Shown: one piece after another, positions 1 to 12,194 of the stretch
Position numbering within the stretch: position 1 is the first letter of the stretch
How the letters are laid out: each line of letters starts with the position of its first letter
Assembly (NCBI GenBank): GCA_011037195.1
Contig: JAAEAF010000365.1
Coordinates: 62,001-126,000 of the forward strand
Origin: Triatoma infestans
Lineage: Eukaryota; Arthropoda; Insecta; Hemiptera; Reduviidae
Direction: 5' to 3'
Length of the DNA stretch: 64,000 nt
Made by a program: the position numbers and the translations under genes
The notes under the pieces: generated by a model
Told to the model about the DNA's origin: nothing
Seen by the model: only the letters and a program-made list of their open reading frames with translations
The model's database searches: none

Positions 1-106
1 AAATTTTATAGGATTCCGAGTATTCGAGAATTTTCTAGAATCTACTTCTAACGATTTTCCATAAACTTGGAATGCCTACTACGCAAATATTAACGATACA
101 TCTGGT

Positions 107-140
<34 letters not shown>

Positions 141-215
141 TCCGCCTTATTATGTATATTTTTGATGTTCCTGACCGGTTTCGGATTTTCATCAAATGGA
201 TCAACAAGTATTATG
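1..215 (-). repeat. Penelope-like (PLE-3) terminal fragment with partial hammerhead
   Basis: On the minus strand about 171-200 reads GATGAAAATCC-GAAAC-CGGTC, the 3' half of the hammerhead-like motif found complete at 41499-41528. The CUGANGA half is not recognisable here. A poly-T run at about 109-137 lies downstream on the minus strand, and 'catctggtgtttt' before it matches the outer part of the other PLE-3 copies. This is a truncated terminus. Confidence 0.55.
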
Positions 216-239
216 CCATAACAAGAAATATAAGAAATA

Positions 240-925
240 TTAATGTTTAAAACCCGTCGGCGATTTTTATGGAGAAAATCACAAAAAAAAAAAAAAAAAA
301 AAAAAACGGAACAAACCTATTCAGTAAAGTCGCACTTCCGCTCAACCGATTTTCTTCCAACTGGGAATATTTGGCAATTTATAATATAATTCTGATTAAT
401 ATTATTTAGTTGATAGAATTGTATAGCACGTTGTTGAAATTGAAATAGCATATTAGAGGAAAACATAACTCCACCTCTCCTCTAAAAGTCCCCTTAAATG
501 AATTCACTCGGAGAAATGTTTCAAATAAAAATTTGGCAGCTCGTTGTATGTGTAGTTCATATTCTAAGTTTAAAGAAAATTGTTTGAGCTGTTTTCGAGA
601 AAATCAGAGAAAACTGAAAAAAAAAAAACCACTTAGTAAAGTGGCACTTCCGGTTCATGGATTTTTCCCGAAATCTTCGTGTCTGATGCGGTAATAGTAT
701 CTAAACGGAATATCAAGTTTAAGCTTCCTGCAACTTTTTGTTTTTGAGATATTCTTTTCAAACAAACACACACACACACATACAGACCATTTTCTATAAA
801 CCACTTTTTTGGACTCAGGAGACCTGAAAATGTGTATTTCCGGTGAAAACTCAATTTCGAAAATCTGGCAAGATCGCAATACTTCTTCTTATTATAATTA
901 TTAGTAAGAGAAAGTAAAAATAATT
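240..925 (-). repeat. Family A interspersed repeat, copy 1
   Basis: This is a minus-strand copy of the repeat best seen at 16370-17385. Its start, on the right, carries the inverted pair AGTAAGAGAAAGT / ACTTCTTCTTATT; then come a CA microsatellite (about 766-781) and two copies of a module containing 'agtaaagtSgcacttccg' at about 322 and 636. I find no coding potential. The class is unknown. Confidence 0.7.
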
Positions 926-1440
926 GAATGAAAAAAATAAATATTGAATATTTTTTTTATTACTTAAATTTAATAAAAGCTGTTGTGCGTGTATGACGGA
1001 TTTTATTATCCGTCATAGCATGGCTTCATTTTTGTAGTTCTCTCACAAAGTGAATATATACAAACCCTCAAAACAAAGCTGTATTGCAGGCTATAGTATC
1101 CAGTATACTACGATAAGTATTGAACATTGGCATTTCTAATGTTCTTACAAACATGAACATATATTTAAATCAATGTGTTCGTTATCAAAACAATGGGGCG
1201 GTTTATTCTGTTTCTGGCAGATTCCCACCCACTTAAAATAATGAGATCGAAATTTTAGATATCATCCTTAGAAATTGCCACTAATTTTCCCACGAATAAG
1301 TGTGATTTTTTTTAAGAGGTTTATGGTGATTTTAAGACATTAATAAAACTTTATATTCATTTTTTATGGGCCCTTTTAATTTGCATAATTAGCAAAGAAA
1401 ACAAAATGAAAGTATTAAGAAAAATCATGAACTTTAAATA
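926..1440. other. AT-rich stretch, nothing recognised
   Basis: AT-rich sequence with scattered stops in all frames. I see no repeat family, gene or RNA. Confidence 0.6.
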
Positions 1441-1640
1441 ATAATTCTCATGGTTCGAAAGTGCAAAATGGCCTACTCAGAGTTGCACAAAGAATCTAAA
1501 GCCCTATGGTGCAACAGTCCTTGAAGGGCCATGGCTTGCCAGACAGCGATTTGAATAGGGGGCGTGTGGTAAGCCGCCGCTGTTTCCACGCTGTTTAGTT
1601 CCAGCCTTCCAAAGAATCAATTTCTAGGAAAAATGCAATT
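1441..1640 (+). repeat. Unidentified GC-richer repeat-like block
   Basis: A GC-richer island containing 'GGTGCAACAGTCCTTGAAGG', a phrase I associate with a repeat seen in many arthropod genomes whose class I cannot name. It has no reading frame and no visible boundaries. The recognition is from memory and weak. Confidence 0.3.
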
Positions 1641-1717
1641 TAAACAGTGAAGTACGAAATGCCTAATAGCTCTGAAAGTTTGTTTTCTCTTCTTACCTTT
1701 TAATTATTTAATGGCTT

Positions 1718-1850
1718 TAATACTGGGTTTGATTCTCGATCTTGGCCTTTGATTTTATTTAGTGTTTTACTAAATAAGGAATATTTAGTAAAGTATTTCG
1801 GCTTTCCGGTCCTGTGCACGACAATTGATCGGTAATTGGACATTGGAAGC
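1718..1850 (+). repeat. tRNA-Ser-like SINE, 3' fragment (SINE-1)
   Basis: The stretch holds a B-box-like 'GGGTTTGATTCTC' followed by 'cttggcctttgattttattt'. This parallels 25790-25825 ('GGGTTCGATTCC' then 'cttgaccttcgattttattt'). The A-box half is missing, so this is a 5'-truncated copy. Confidence 0.55.
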
Positions 1851-2440
1851 CGGGAAAAATAAGGAATGCATGACTTAATCACTTACAGTACAGTTGATAT
1901 TAAACAATTGTGTTGTATCTTAGAAAAAATCGTTAGAGTTACGAAATTTTCTTGCCGGATCCAATGGTAGCCTCAGAATAATATATCAGTTTTGGATTTT
2001 GTCAATTTCCTTGGATTTTGTCGTTATAATCAATAATTCCTGACAATTAATTTTCTGTCGTGTGCCTTCACACAAGATCCCCTTTTCGTTGAATCAATAC
2101 TAATATTTATGGATAGTTAACTTGATTATTAAAACTTGCATATTCGATGACGATAACTCAATTCGAAAGTCTGAAATTTAAGCAAAACATACTGATTAGT
2201 AAATACAGGAAAAAATATAATATATTGAGGTGAAATACCTCGGGTGGACCCTGTTTAATAAAAAACAGCAAAAATTAAAAATATAAAAATTGAGTGAAAA
2301 TTATTGAATGGACTGCATATAATATAATATATGGTTGAGTAAGATAGGAAATTAAAATATTAAAAATTACATGGGAAAAATGAATATATAAATTAAATTT
2401 AAAAATGGGTAGCAAATATTATTTATCATCATTTTCAATA
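1851..2440. other. AT-rich stretch, nothing firm
   Basis: Strongly AT-rich. The only point of note is 'cgggtggaccctg' at about 2240, similar to a primer-binding-site-like string at about 56603, but no LTR is visible around it. Confidence 0.5.
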
Positions 2441-3070
2441 AGCCAAAGGAATGGCGCTTACCTTGAAACGCAGAATCCTTATTGCCGGTGTTGGAAGACC
2501 CTTGAATCCTTAGCCCATATTGGGAAAAAGAGGAGAGGAAAATAGGAATAAGGAATAATTCTTATGTGCTTCCAACTCTTCGAGTCTTCACCAATAACTG
2601 CTACTTGGCTGATGATCGTAGATAATAATTAAACCAGAAGCCCAGAAGCTGCACGGCAGTAAACCAACCGGAAGTAACAACCAATCTGATTTCACAATTA
2701 GCTCATGCAAGCCAGGAGAATTGGGCCGCCGCTAAATCAACAAGGAAAATCAGACTTAACAAACTTGAGTTTTCACAATTACGGGCAACTAAACTGGCAT
2801 ATACTGCAACCTACTCAAAAGGGAGTGTCAGAAGGCGACCTACACCTCCGAGTATTGCATAGCGACTTACTCCTTCGAGCTTAAAACGGCGACTAACTGA
2901 GAGAGGATAAAAAGCATAGATTATCCCCTCTCTATACTTAGGACACAGCCTAATAGATTAGTAAATTATTCTCAAGGCAGTACAATACCCTCCCCAAAAT
3001 AAAATTATTCTACGCTGTTAGCGGCAAATTTAAATTTATATTAAATACCTAACACACTCTTTTATATGTA
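2441..3070. other. Moderately GC-rich block, unidentified
   Basis: GC is higher than the surroundings between about 2450 and 2960, and no frame is open for long. It ends where the Tc1-like element begins. Probably an old repeat; I cannot classify it. Confidence 0.4.
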
Positions 3071-4606
3071 CACTCACTTAACAAATTCCGGCCACTTAAA
3101 AAATCACATTTAATAAATTAAGTAATATAGCCTGGACTGTAATCATCAGTTATTTTGTTTTGGCAATTAATAGTTAACATTTCTAGAATAAATTGAACTT
3201 TGCACATTACACTTGTATCATATAACAAATTTAATAATAAAAAATGTTTTTGCTACTTTATGTTCATTTATTATCAATTTGTTAATTTTTATTCAGTTCA
3301 AATAGATTTTTATTTGTTTTAACTTCGCTTTAGCTTGTCCCTTGACTAAGAAAATTAAAATTAAAATTTCATTTCAAAATGCCTAGGATGTCGCATGTGC
3401 TGCAACATTTATTATGACGGCCGTTCCATCAGGTATGCAGCAATTGCTATTGCTGTTCCCTACCAAACTCTGCGAGATGCAACGTTATAGAGAAACAGCC
3501 TCATACTCAAGAAAGGCCAGGCTCAGAGCGTCCGAGGGCCAGTGATCTACGGGACCAGCATTATTTGACAATGACAGTTTTAGGAAATCGTCACCTGACA
3601 CATTGTTGAAGTAGTTCATCGCCTCCAAGAAGTTCGACGTGTTCACATTTTTGAGAGAACAGCTTGAAGAAGACTGAATGAGCAAGGTTTGATGGCTTTT
3701 TGCCTCACAAGAGGGCCAGAACAAACCAGGGAGAACCGAATTTCTCGCTTTGACTTTGCTCGGCAATACATCACTTGGTTGGTCTATCAAGCAGTGAGCA
3801 AGTATATTGTTTGTCGAGACCCAGTTTGCCTTAAAGGCTCCAGATGGCCGTGAATGAGTGGTGGAAAAGAGGTGAGAGATTTGCAATATGCAATTTTGTT
3901 CTCATTAGGCCTTTCCAACGAGGCTCTCTGATGGTTTGGGCAAATATCAGTTTACAAAGACATACGAGGTGGTTCCATGATTGCTGTTCGGTATTTGGCG
4001 GATATTCTGTAATTACATGTGGATCCTATCATGCCGGAGATAGATGAGAAATTTGTGTAATGCACGATAACGCTCGTCCATATACAGCCCACATAGTGCA
4101 CGCCTGTCTTAATAACCATAATATTGACTTCCAATGCTGGTCTGCCCCTTCCCCTACCTTAAATCTCATACGGCTTCTGTGGAATATGCTTGAAAGACGG
4201 ATAAGAGATCGGAGAGTCTTCCTGGAACGCATCGGGATCTAGAGAGGGCACTTAAAGACGAATGGACTCTAATATCACAAAACGGAATTTCCCGCTTCAT
4301 TCAGAGCTGTGCAGAGACGCATGTAAACTGTGATAAAGGCAGGAGGAGGTAATACTCGGTATTAGCACCACCCCAATAAAAAATATTGTAAAAAAAATAA
4401 TAGAATTGGTAAGTAAATCAAATTTTCCAGATTCACTTTTTTTTAATTAATTGTTTTAAATTGCCTGTATAATCCTATATATTTGTTTTATTTTGAAAAT
4501 TAATTATCCTCTAAAAGTTATGAACGATAAAAATTATTAAAAAATTGAAAAGTGTGGGTAGAAATATTAAATTTTCCAAGTGGCCGGAATTTTTTGCTGG
4601 TGAGTG
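3071..4606 (+). mobile_element. Tc1/mariner-superfamily DNA transposon (Tc1-like), degenerate
   Basis: The terminal inverted repeats share CACTCACY... and AATTCCGGCCACTT, at 3071-3100 and 4575-4606. Both ends abut TA (3069-3070 and 4607-4608), the target duplication of this superfamily. The length of 1536 bp is usual for Tc1-like elements. The interior encodes a decayed transposase on the plus strand. Confidence 0.85.
3380..4330 (+). pseudogene. Tc1-like transposase, heavily decayed
   Basis: Plus-strand fragments in several frames match the family order. An HTH-region piece with 'RDQHYLTMTVLGNRHLT' lies near 3540-3610. 'GSLMVWANISL' is near 3925-3955, and 'MHDNARPYTAHIV' is at 4060-4100, retaining the second catalytic Asp. 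The DDE tail at about 4138-4200 reads 'SPTLNLIRLLWNML'. In active Tc1 transposases this tail contains SPDLNPIE, so the Asp has become Thr and the catalytic Glu has become Arg. With these losses and several frameshifts it cannot be active. It is framed by the element's own TIRs. Confidence 0.8.
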
Positions 4607-4608
4607 TA

Positions 4609-5154
4609 TGTATATAAATATTGTATAATAGGTCCAACTTAATAACTAAACTATTTGAAGAAAGTGACTGACTTTTTTTTTTTTTTGAACAAAATTCATC
4701 TCTTTCACTGAATCACACTTTCTGGAATGTTTTCCATAAATAAATAAATAAGATAAAATATTTGCTTTATATTCCTCAGAGATAATGTTGCAACATTTTG
4801 GAGAACGGTGGAAATAGATGAGACGGAGTGGAATTTGGAATTTCAAGGCAGGTGGAATTCATTTTCTTATGTTATAGGAATTTAACGTTACGTCCTTTCA
4901 CTTAAGATCCTTTTCAACCAGGAATTTCCATGCAATCAATAAAATATTTAGTATAGGTTGAAATGATTATGTTGTTAAAAAGAAAAATTTCATTCAGTAT
5001 GCAGAAAATTGTTGACGATATATTTTATATACTACAGTTATGTATTTGATAAATAATCATAAATAGTTTATTGTTATTGAGATATTATATCATAATAGAT
5101 TCGATAATATTATTTCTCTTTGAAGTAAAGTCAGATGTAATATATTGAAATGTG
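4609..5154. other. AT-rich stretch, nothing recognised
   Basis: No element, RNA or convincing reading frame seen. Confidence 0.5.
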
Positions 5155-5156
5155 TT

Positions 5157-6165
5157 TGGTTTGGATGTTGTTGTATGTTTGTCCTGTAGCACGAGCGGTT
5201 TTGTAATGGGGCTTGTGAGGGTGTATGTTTAAGATAGAGAATAGAAGTATTAGAAACGGAGAATAAGAACCACGTTAAAATAAATAATTTAACTGTATAT
5301 TAAATTAGTAAATTTACAAGGTAATTATTAATTGCGAATCTTGAATGAACTTATAAACGCATAGAATCGAATAACTAGTCGCTAGATTGGTTGAAACTCA
5401 AATGTCAACACTTAAACTAGCACTGAATTTAAGAGAGCGATTCCTGATACAAATGTTCTGGTTGAATGTCTAATTCAGACTGTCCTGTTTGAAAGCAGAA
5501 TTTTGGCAGTCTCTCTTGAAAGAATGCCTTCTCTTCGTATTCAAATCCTTCCCTGTGAGACGACGCGAAAGACAAAGCTAACTAAGTTCTGTGACCTCTC
5601 TTCTAACGGTGGTCTTCTACTTAGGTTTTGCCCTTTTTGCTAACCAAGTTGCAATTTTCTTTCAAATCATATTTTCTCCAAATTATATTTATGTAGTGGA
5701 AGAAGAAATGCAAAAATGAATAGTTTTGGAAAATTAGATAGTTTAAATAGTGTATTTAGCGATAGCCAGGTATACTACAATCTAGGTCACTGCTATTAGG
5801 GAAGCAAAGGCACTAGAATCCGTTAAATTAATACAATGCCACTTGGCCAACTGTTTTGTAAAGGAAGGCATTCCTTCAAGACAGTCTGCATTCTGCTTTC
5901 AAAGCCAGAACACTTGCTTCAGGAATCGCTCTCTTAAGCTCAGTGCCAGTGACAGTTCCACAATATATTAATAAGTTTATAATATCTTTGCAAATAACTT
6001 GTAGTTATTATTTTAATAGAATATATTTATTGTTAGAAGTGGTGACTACTTTCTTATTTCTGATATTTCACTCTTTGAAACATATGTACTTACAAGGCCC
6101 TTTTACTATACCGCTCACGCTACTACAAATATACAACACATCACACCAAACACATTTCATTTATA
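5157..6165. repeat. Family B inverted-repeat (foldback) structure
   Basis: Two arms of about 300-370 bp face each other. The left arm is 5157-5533 and the right arm 5861-6165, with about 330 bp between. Matching landmarks are 'gaatgccttct' with 'aggaaggcattcc', 'aggaatcgctctctta' with its complement at about 5431-5450, and the outer 'gtttggatg' with 'catcacaccaaac'. The arms are diverged. Related single copies lie at 10240-10505 and 12195-13015. This could be two LTR-like units in opposite orientation or a foldback transposon; no transposase or reverse transcriptase is present. Confidence 0.6.
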
Positions 6166-7097
6166 ATATAATTTCTGGCATCCATCACAATATCTAGAAT
6201 CCACATGCATCCACGTGGTATTCACAAAGTAACAAAAATTTACATAAAGTTTGTGCTGGAAATATAAACTCTGCTCGATATTATCTTCACTTAAATGTAA
6301 TAATAATGGAGTGTGCAGTAAAATGAAAGGTCATAATTATATTGCTAAATCATGAGATAGAAATTGGAAATACAGTATAGATTCAGCCTGTCAAAATGTT
6401 AAAAAATTCTCTACGCCCTTAATGTTTATTTTAATTTTATTAAAGTTAATTCCAAGAGAAGTAAATAAGTTTGATGAAAGTATTAAACTTCTCAAAGAAT
6501 GGTTTTACTTCTTTTCCAATTAACCTTCTTTCTTTTTCTAATCCGTCTTGGAACAAAGTATCTAAAATTCGTATAAAGGCAAAAGTTAATTTATTTATTA
6601 ATTAATTAAAAGAAAGTTTTTTTTTTACCCTTCAAATAAGTTATTTCTTTAATCAGAATTTTAAATAAAATAAAAAATAAAAAAAATACATAATGGTATA
6701 TCTTGAGTCCATTTTGAATCTATAAAGTACAGCTTTGAACTGGCCGAAAGAAATTCTCTCCAGCTAATTAGTAAGTACTTCATTTTCAAAATTAACAATT
6801 AATTAACTGACAACTTATTAAATTTCTTATAAACATTCTTTTTAATGATTTCATTATTATGAATTTATTAATTAACAATATAATAAAAAAAAATCTAGTT
6901 CATTTAAATTATTTCTAATGCGTCCAGATTTAGTTCGATTAAAAAATACATAATGTCTGTTTAATAAGATAACTCTTGATTTTTTATTAACCGCATTGAA
7001 TAAATTACTAAAATAAAAGAAAGCTCAGTAGCTCCAGGATCACTCTCATATACTATGTGCAACTCAACACTACCAAGTACCATTATTCATTATCATT
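6166..7097. other. AT-rich stretch, nothing recognised
   Basis: Very AT-rich with homopolymer runs. No feature supported. Confidence 0.55.
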
Positions 7098-7330
7098 TTT
7101 ACTTTCACTTCCTATTGCTAAAAGAAAGTATTATGATTATTTCAAATTTTCTAAGTTCAGCCTTTACTGGAAATGCATGTTTTGAGGTATCTTCATGTGT
7201 GTGAGTGTGTATAAACAAAATATCCGAAAAATCTCAAAAAACTAAAAATTCATACTAAGTTCAAACTTGATATTGTATTTGGTTTCACCTGAAAACGATC
7301 TTTTGGACCAAATACATTGGAAGTTGCAAA
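7098..7330 (+). repeat. Family A fragment, copy 2
   Basis: A diverged 5' part of family A. It has 'tttactttcacttcc', a short TG-rich tract ('tgtgtgagtgtgt'), 'tttgaggt' and 'aaacttgatattgtatttgg', in the same order as 16376-16610. The internal 300 bp module is absent. Confidence 0.5.
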
Positions 7331-7744
7331 TTTATTGAATGTTTTAGAACTTTGTATACTGGTACCACACTGTTAAGTGCCTATTACTTTCATTTGAAAC
7401 CTCTTCTCAAAGAAAATTATTGATTTTTTGGGATGAGATCTGAGGAAGCAGCAACATTACGCTTATGGGGAAAAGCAGAGAGTTGTGGGGAAATTCGTGA
7501 CTTTATGTTTCAAGCAGATCTCTCATTTTCGTTATTTCGGCTATGATATATCCGACTTGTTACAGCAATGGTGTTGGCGAGAAAGTAGGACGGTTCAGAA
7601 TAATGTGTGGCACCATCAAATGAATCCTTCAGAAAAGAGCCTAGAGCAGTCGTCATACTGTATTAAGTTATGGCGGTGGCTGTATTGTGGTTGTAGACGT
7701 GGATCCTAGGAGCCGAATCCAAGCGGGGGAAATGTGATTTTTGA

Positions 7745-8000
7745 TTTTCGGTTTACGGGTGTACGAGAGCTGATAGGGTAAGAAATGACGAAGTACGGGA
7801 CAGTTTAGAAATATTTGCCGTCAACGAAAAAATTCAATGTACGAGAAGAATGGGTAAGACACATGGGAAGATGGAACTTAGCCAATTGTCATAGCAAACT
7901 ATGAGATATAGGCCCAAACTAAGAGGATTGGAAGGCCTAGACATAGATGGTCAGAAACTTTGCTGAAACAGGTAAACAACGCCTAATCCCTGTAAGTTGA
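7745..8000 (+). pseudogene. RTE-like LINE ORF2 C-terminal remnant
   Basis: A plus-strand frame near 7760-7870 reads '...ADRVRNDEVRDSLEIF' and then 'RRMGKTHGKM'. It resembles the region after the reverse-transcriptase thumb of RTE-like 'endonuclease-reverse transcriptase' proteins, where R-x-RN-x-x-(I/V)R is followed by RRW-x-GH. Later codons (to about 7950) echo the basic GRPRKRW segment in another frame. It is broken, with no start or end. The sequence from 7440 to 7740 may belong to it but is not recognisable. Confidence 0.55.
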
Positions 8001-10239
8001 TGATGGCATTCTTCTTCTATAAGGTCTGTATTTTTTAAGTTAGAGCCAATTTTAGAGCAAATTTTAAACAATTCTCATTGTTTAGATATAAGATACTGAC
8101 CCTATTTGTCAGCACGAATCTCTGCTGGGCTGCGCGCTGCCAGTGACCATGATGTCCAGGACGGGATTGGATAAAGAAAGCGAAATTTAGGCGCCCGAAA
8201 TTGTGAGCACTCCAGAAAAATTCTACGCATAAACTGAACATTTTGTAATATGATTTGTATTGGGGGGTAAATGAAATATGTTAATTAATAATTAATTTCA
8301 TAATTGAAATCTTCTCTAAAGGGATCTCGTGAGGTCTGTGTTTATACAGAAGTTGGAGAGAATAAAAAAAACAATTAAATATATAGGTTCAAAAAATTCA
8401 TTTAGTCATTTATGAGAAACTGCTTTTTATAAAACTTACATATTTTATATATTTTCTGAATTGAAGAAGGTTGGGTTTCTTGGGGCACCTCCACCACTCA
8501 CCACTGTACAAATTTTGAACTGACACCCTCCCTAAAAGGGTTCACCTTATATATTCTCCCTCACCCCGGAGAAAGTGAGAAGAGGGAAATTCCCTTTGTC
8601 CTAAATAAATGTAGTGATAGGGGTAGGCCAGGTTTCTCTGACTCAACTAACTGTTTCTTTTGTGCCTTCCAACCTTCAAAAAACCCAAATTTATAAATAT
8701 ATACATCGGAAAAATTCCTTACTTTATAATCATAAAATGTATAACAAGAATATATTTCGATACAATTTTCATTTATTAATTCGCCCAAAGTTGTACACAT
8801 TACAATTTATATTGCACTGGATACAGTACAGACTTCCTGGATTGTCAGTGGTATTTTGAACATTTATGTAGTACTGCTTTGATACATATGGAAGGTCAAT
8901 GAAGTATTCAGAAATGATTACAATGTGGTATGGTGTACTTGAAGTCATCAAAGTTATACCAATTTTTTTCTTAGTTACTACTAAGAGCTTTATGTAGTTT
9001 TTATCATATTTACCATTGTTATTGATTGATGAAATATTCATCTTGGGAAAATGGTATATTTTCTTATAAATCCTTTTTCCTTAAATTGGGAAATTATCAC
9101 AAAAAAGTTTACAAAAAAGAGAGAAGCACCTCAATCTTGCAAAGCCAAACTGCTTTCAGACTCGCAATTAAGGTAGACACCCTCTTTAATTCTCTCTCTA
9201 TCTCTCTCCCACACTTTCTGAAACGGTTTCGGTGAGGATAAATGAAATGAGCAAGAAAAAAGAAAGAGTGGTTTCTTAAACAATCAGCTTCTAAAACATC
9301 CCTGCCTTTTATCTTCTGCTTACTTTGTAGCAAGAAAGAGCGATAAAAAGATTGTCAGGGAAATAGAACAGTTTCCACAGACATCATTCAGCTTGGGCTT
9401 ACTCCCTTTCCCTAAATCCCTTCTATCATTTGCGAATAGTATTTCTTCTTCCTTCACAGCATCCATACTCAAACTATCGTCATGCTTCCCTCTAATCAAT
9501 TTCTTCAACTCGGTCCCCTTCTTATTTTTTTTTACGTAGAACTATTCCCTCTTACTTTACTCATCATACTCTAGTCAATCAATTACTAAATTAAAAGCTT
9601 CGGCTTCTGAATATAGAATCAAATAAAAACCATTCTTTAAGCCACGTTACTCTTGTTGATTCATCCAATCAACCGTCATTATTCCTTCATAACTTGTAAA
9701 AAGTAAAAGACTTATTATCCTACTAAAAATTGGCTAACATTAAACAGAATCCAAAAAGATATTTGATATTGTTTTAAATTCACCATCAATTCATTAAGTC
9801 AGCGTTGCCCAAACAATGTGACCGCAGAACAACCTTGACTTACAAAAAAAAGCCACTTATATGGAAGACTAATAAGTGAACGATGAAAAAAATTAATATA
9901 AATTCATAAGGTCTTAGATGTTGCGCCCAAATTGAAAAATATTTGCAACTTAGACGCTGCTAATTTTATGTATACATTGTTGAAATTATGATTGCAAATG
10001 AGAATTCAGCTTTCTAATGTGATGGTTGTCAGAAATATAAAAATATATTTAATTTCAAACAATCAAAATTATGAAGAAAATATGGCATTCCTTGGCAAAA
10101 ACGGTAACCCAGGTAGAAGACCACCACTGCCTTTTAGAATTCATGAACCTTGTTAGCATTGTCTACCCCTTCTTCTCCCAGGGGAGGATTTGAACGAACA
10201 ATTAGAAGACATTTCTTCAATATAGTCTAAAAACAGACA
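8001..10239. other. Unassigned 2.2 kb
   Basis: No domain-bearing frame and no paired repeats found. It includes a CT-rich patch at about 8490-8600 and a purine/pyrimidine-biased stretch at about 9110-9500. Open frames here are under 100 codons, with composition expected by chance. Confidence 0.5.
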
Positions 10240-10505
10240 TTCAAGCCAGAACATTACTTCAGTAATCGCTATCTTAGAATCAGTGAAATTTCACAATATA
10301 TTAATAAGTTTATAATATCTTTGCAAATAACATGTAGTTATTATTTTATTAGAATATATTTATTGTTAGCAGTGGTGACTGACTACTTTCTTATTTCTGA
10401 TACTTCTCTCTTAAACATATTTACTTAAAAGCCCCTTTATTAAACCGCTCGTGCCACTGCGAGCTACCACTACACTACTACAACACAACATCACCAATAA
10501 CATTT
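10240..10505 (+). repeat. Family B, single arm
   Basis: Closely parallels the right arm at 5890-6165: 'gccagaaca..', then 'aatatattaataagttta', 'ctttgcaaataac', 'gtggtgact', 'ccgctcgtgc' and finally 'acacaacatcacc'. There is no partner arm nearby. Confidence 0.65.
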
Positions 10506-11004
10506 CACTAATATTGTGCCTGAAATTAAAAGAATTTTTACCTCAAAATCTTCAAAACAGTGAAGATTATCAAGAAATAAGAGCGCGGTTATATGCGCTG
10601 GCCTTGCATTAGGAACATCTAATGCACACTGCCCGTTGATTGGCAGTGTGATGGATGCCATAAATTATATTTAGAAGTGTAATTACAAATATAATACAAA
10701 TATAATTTAGAAGTATTATTTGAAGGATATTTGAACGTTGGCTGGTTGGACAGGTAAAAATCCATGTACAGTGTAACCTTACAAGAGAGGTCGGAGCACT
10801 CAACACTATTGTCTTTTAACCCCCCTTCTAATATGGCAGGTTTTACTAAGAGAAGCATTATTTTTTTTACCAGTTTAAATTCGACATTCAACCAGCAATC
10901 ATCGAGACAGAACATCAGTGCCAGTTATAAGTGTTAACATAGAGTTTAATTAATCTACCTAAATAATTAATTCTGTAATAACTATAAGTTAATAACTGCA
11001 GGAC
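10506..11004. other. Unassigned, mixed composition
   Basis: Two overlapping minus-strand frames of 65-98 codons (10609-10915) have no recognisable domain. No repeat match seen inside the window. Confidence 0.4.
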
Positions 11005-11047
11005 TTCACGAGGAGCGGTCAATGAAAACACTTTTTTAAAACTTATC

Positions 11048-11079
11048 CTACGTTTCGACAAATTTATTGTCTTCTTCAG
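11048..11079 (-). ncRNA. Hammerhead-ribozyme-like motif (PLE-1 left arm)
   Basis: The minus strand reads CTGAAGA, then A, then the stem II arms GACAA...TTGTC, then GAAACGTA. The CUGANGA and GAAA core elements are present, stem III is the self-complementary ACGU, and the predicted cleavage triplet is GUA. One extra A lies between CUGANGA and stem II. The partner at 12009-12032 on the plus strand has lost the C-U-G-A start and the GAAAC. Confidence 0.7.
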
Positions 11080-11399
11080 GGATCTGTATAACAACAAAAT
11101 AATAATCATAATCATAATATAGATAATAATAATAAAGAACTAGTGCTGAGACAATTATTAGATAACAGAAAACAAAACAAAAAAATTAAATTACTTATAA
11201 AAATAAAAAAAATGTTAAACGGGTTTACACATAATTTCCATTAAACACTCCAAACACAAAAAAAAAAATATATACAAAACAAAACTTGATATGACAGAAA
11301 GAGTTGTTTATGTAATGAACTACATCATTAGAAATGAAAGTATGAAGTAGATGAAAATATTATTAGAAGATAGTATTAGGGAGTGGGGGATGGAAAGGA

Positions 11400-11700
11400 A
11401 AAACTTATGAAGGATGGGAATTTCCAGGACCGGGGGTTTAGGATACTGTTGTAGATGATTGATAAGTTGTTTGTGTCCGTTTTATAATTGATTGAAGTTC
11501 TGTGTTTTTTAAATGTTTATCATTTCTAAAATGTTTCTTTTTTTCTTGTTGGTGTTGGTCGCAAGAATTGTAGGGTTGTCATAGTCAAAATTTTGGTGAA
11601 ATTCAATATGATGTCTTGTGAAGGCGGTAGCCGTGTCGTTGTATTTTTTAACTTTGCAATCGTATTCGTGTTGGTATAGTCTTTTTTTTTAAATACTGTG
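11400..11700 (-). pseudogene. PLE-1 GIY-YIG endonuclease remnant
   Basis: The minus-strand translation is interrupted by stops but retains 'RLYQHEYDCK' and 'AFTRHHIEFHQNFDYDNPTI'. These correspond to the R-x-x-QH and later H...F positions of the C-terminal GIY-YIG nuclease of Penelope-like elements, which nicks target DNA for retrotransposition. It aligns by position with the better copy at 19446-19742. Confidence 0.65.
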
Positions 11701-12194
11701 AAGTCTTTCTTCTAATAATCTTTTCATCTACTACATACCTTCATTTTTTATGATGTAGTTCATTACCTAAGCAACTATTTCTGTCATATCAAATTTTGTT
11801 TGGTATATTTGTTTGTGTGTGTTTGGAGTGTTTAATGGAAATTATGTGTAACCCCGTTTAACATTTTTTTATTTTTGTAAGTAGTTTAATTTTTTTTTTT
11901 TTTGCTTTCTGTTATCTAATAATTGTCTCAACACTATTTCTAAATTATTGTTATCTATATTATGATTATTATTATTATTATTTTTTTTTTTTTATTGTTG
12001 TACATATCCCTTAAGAAGACAATAAATTTGTCTCTGACCTATGCGCTAGAAAGGTTATATTTAAACACTTTGATTGTAATATACTATTAATGAAATATAA
12101 AAATTAGTTTATAAATGTACAGCGAAATTCTAAAAGAAACAGTTGCAGAATTCAAATTTTATATTGCGTTTCGAAGTACTAATTTGAGTTTACT

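Larger units (their letters stand above)
11005..12035 (-). mobile_element. Penelope-like element PLE-1, internally deleted, inverted termini
   Basis: Two inverted arms (about 11048-11365 and 11715-12032) flank a remnant of a GIY-YIG coding region. Arm matches include 'acatcattagaaatgaaagtatg' shortened and reversed at about 11730-11760, 'ccattaaacactccaaac' against 11825-11840, and hammerhead-like motifs at both outer ends. PLEs carry such terminal repeats in direct or inverted orientation. The reverse transcriptase is absent. The outer left edge 'cgaggagcggtcaat' recurs at 24045, which marks the family terminus. Confidence 0.75.

Noticed and set aside
3485..3886. 133-codon minus-strand frame
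   Set aside because: It lies opposite the decayed Tc1 transposase and has no domain of its own.
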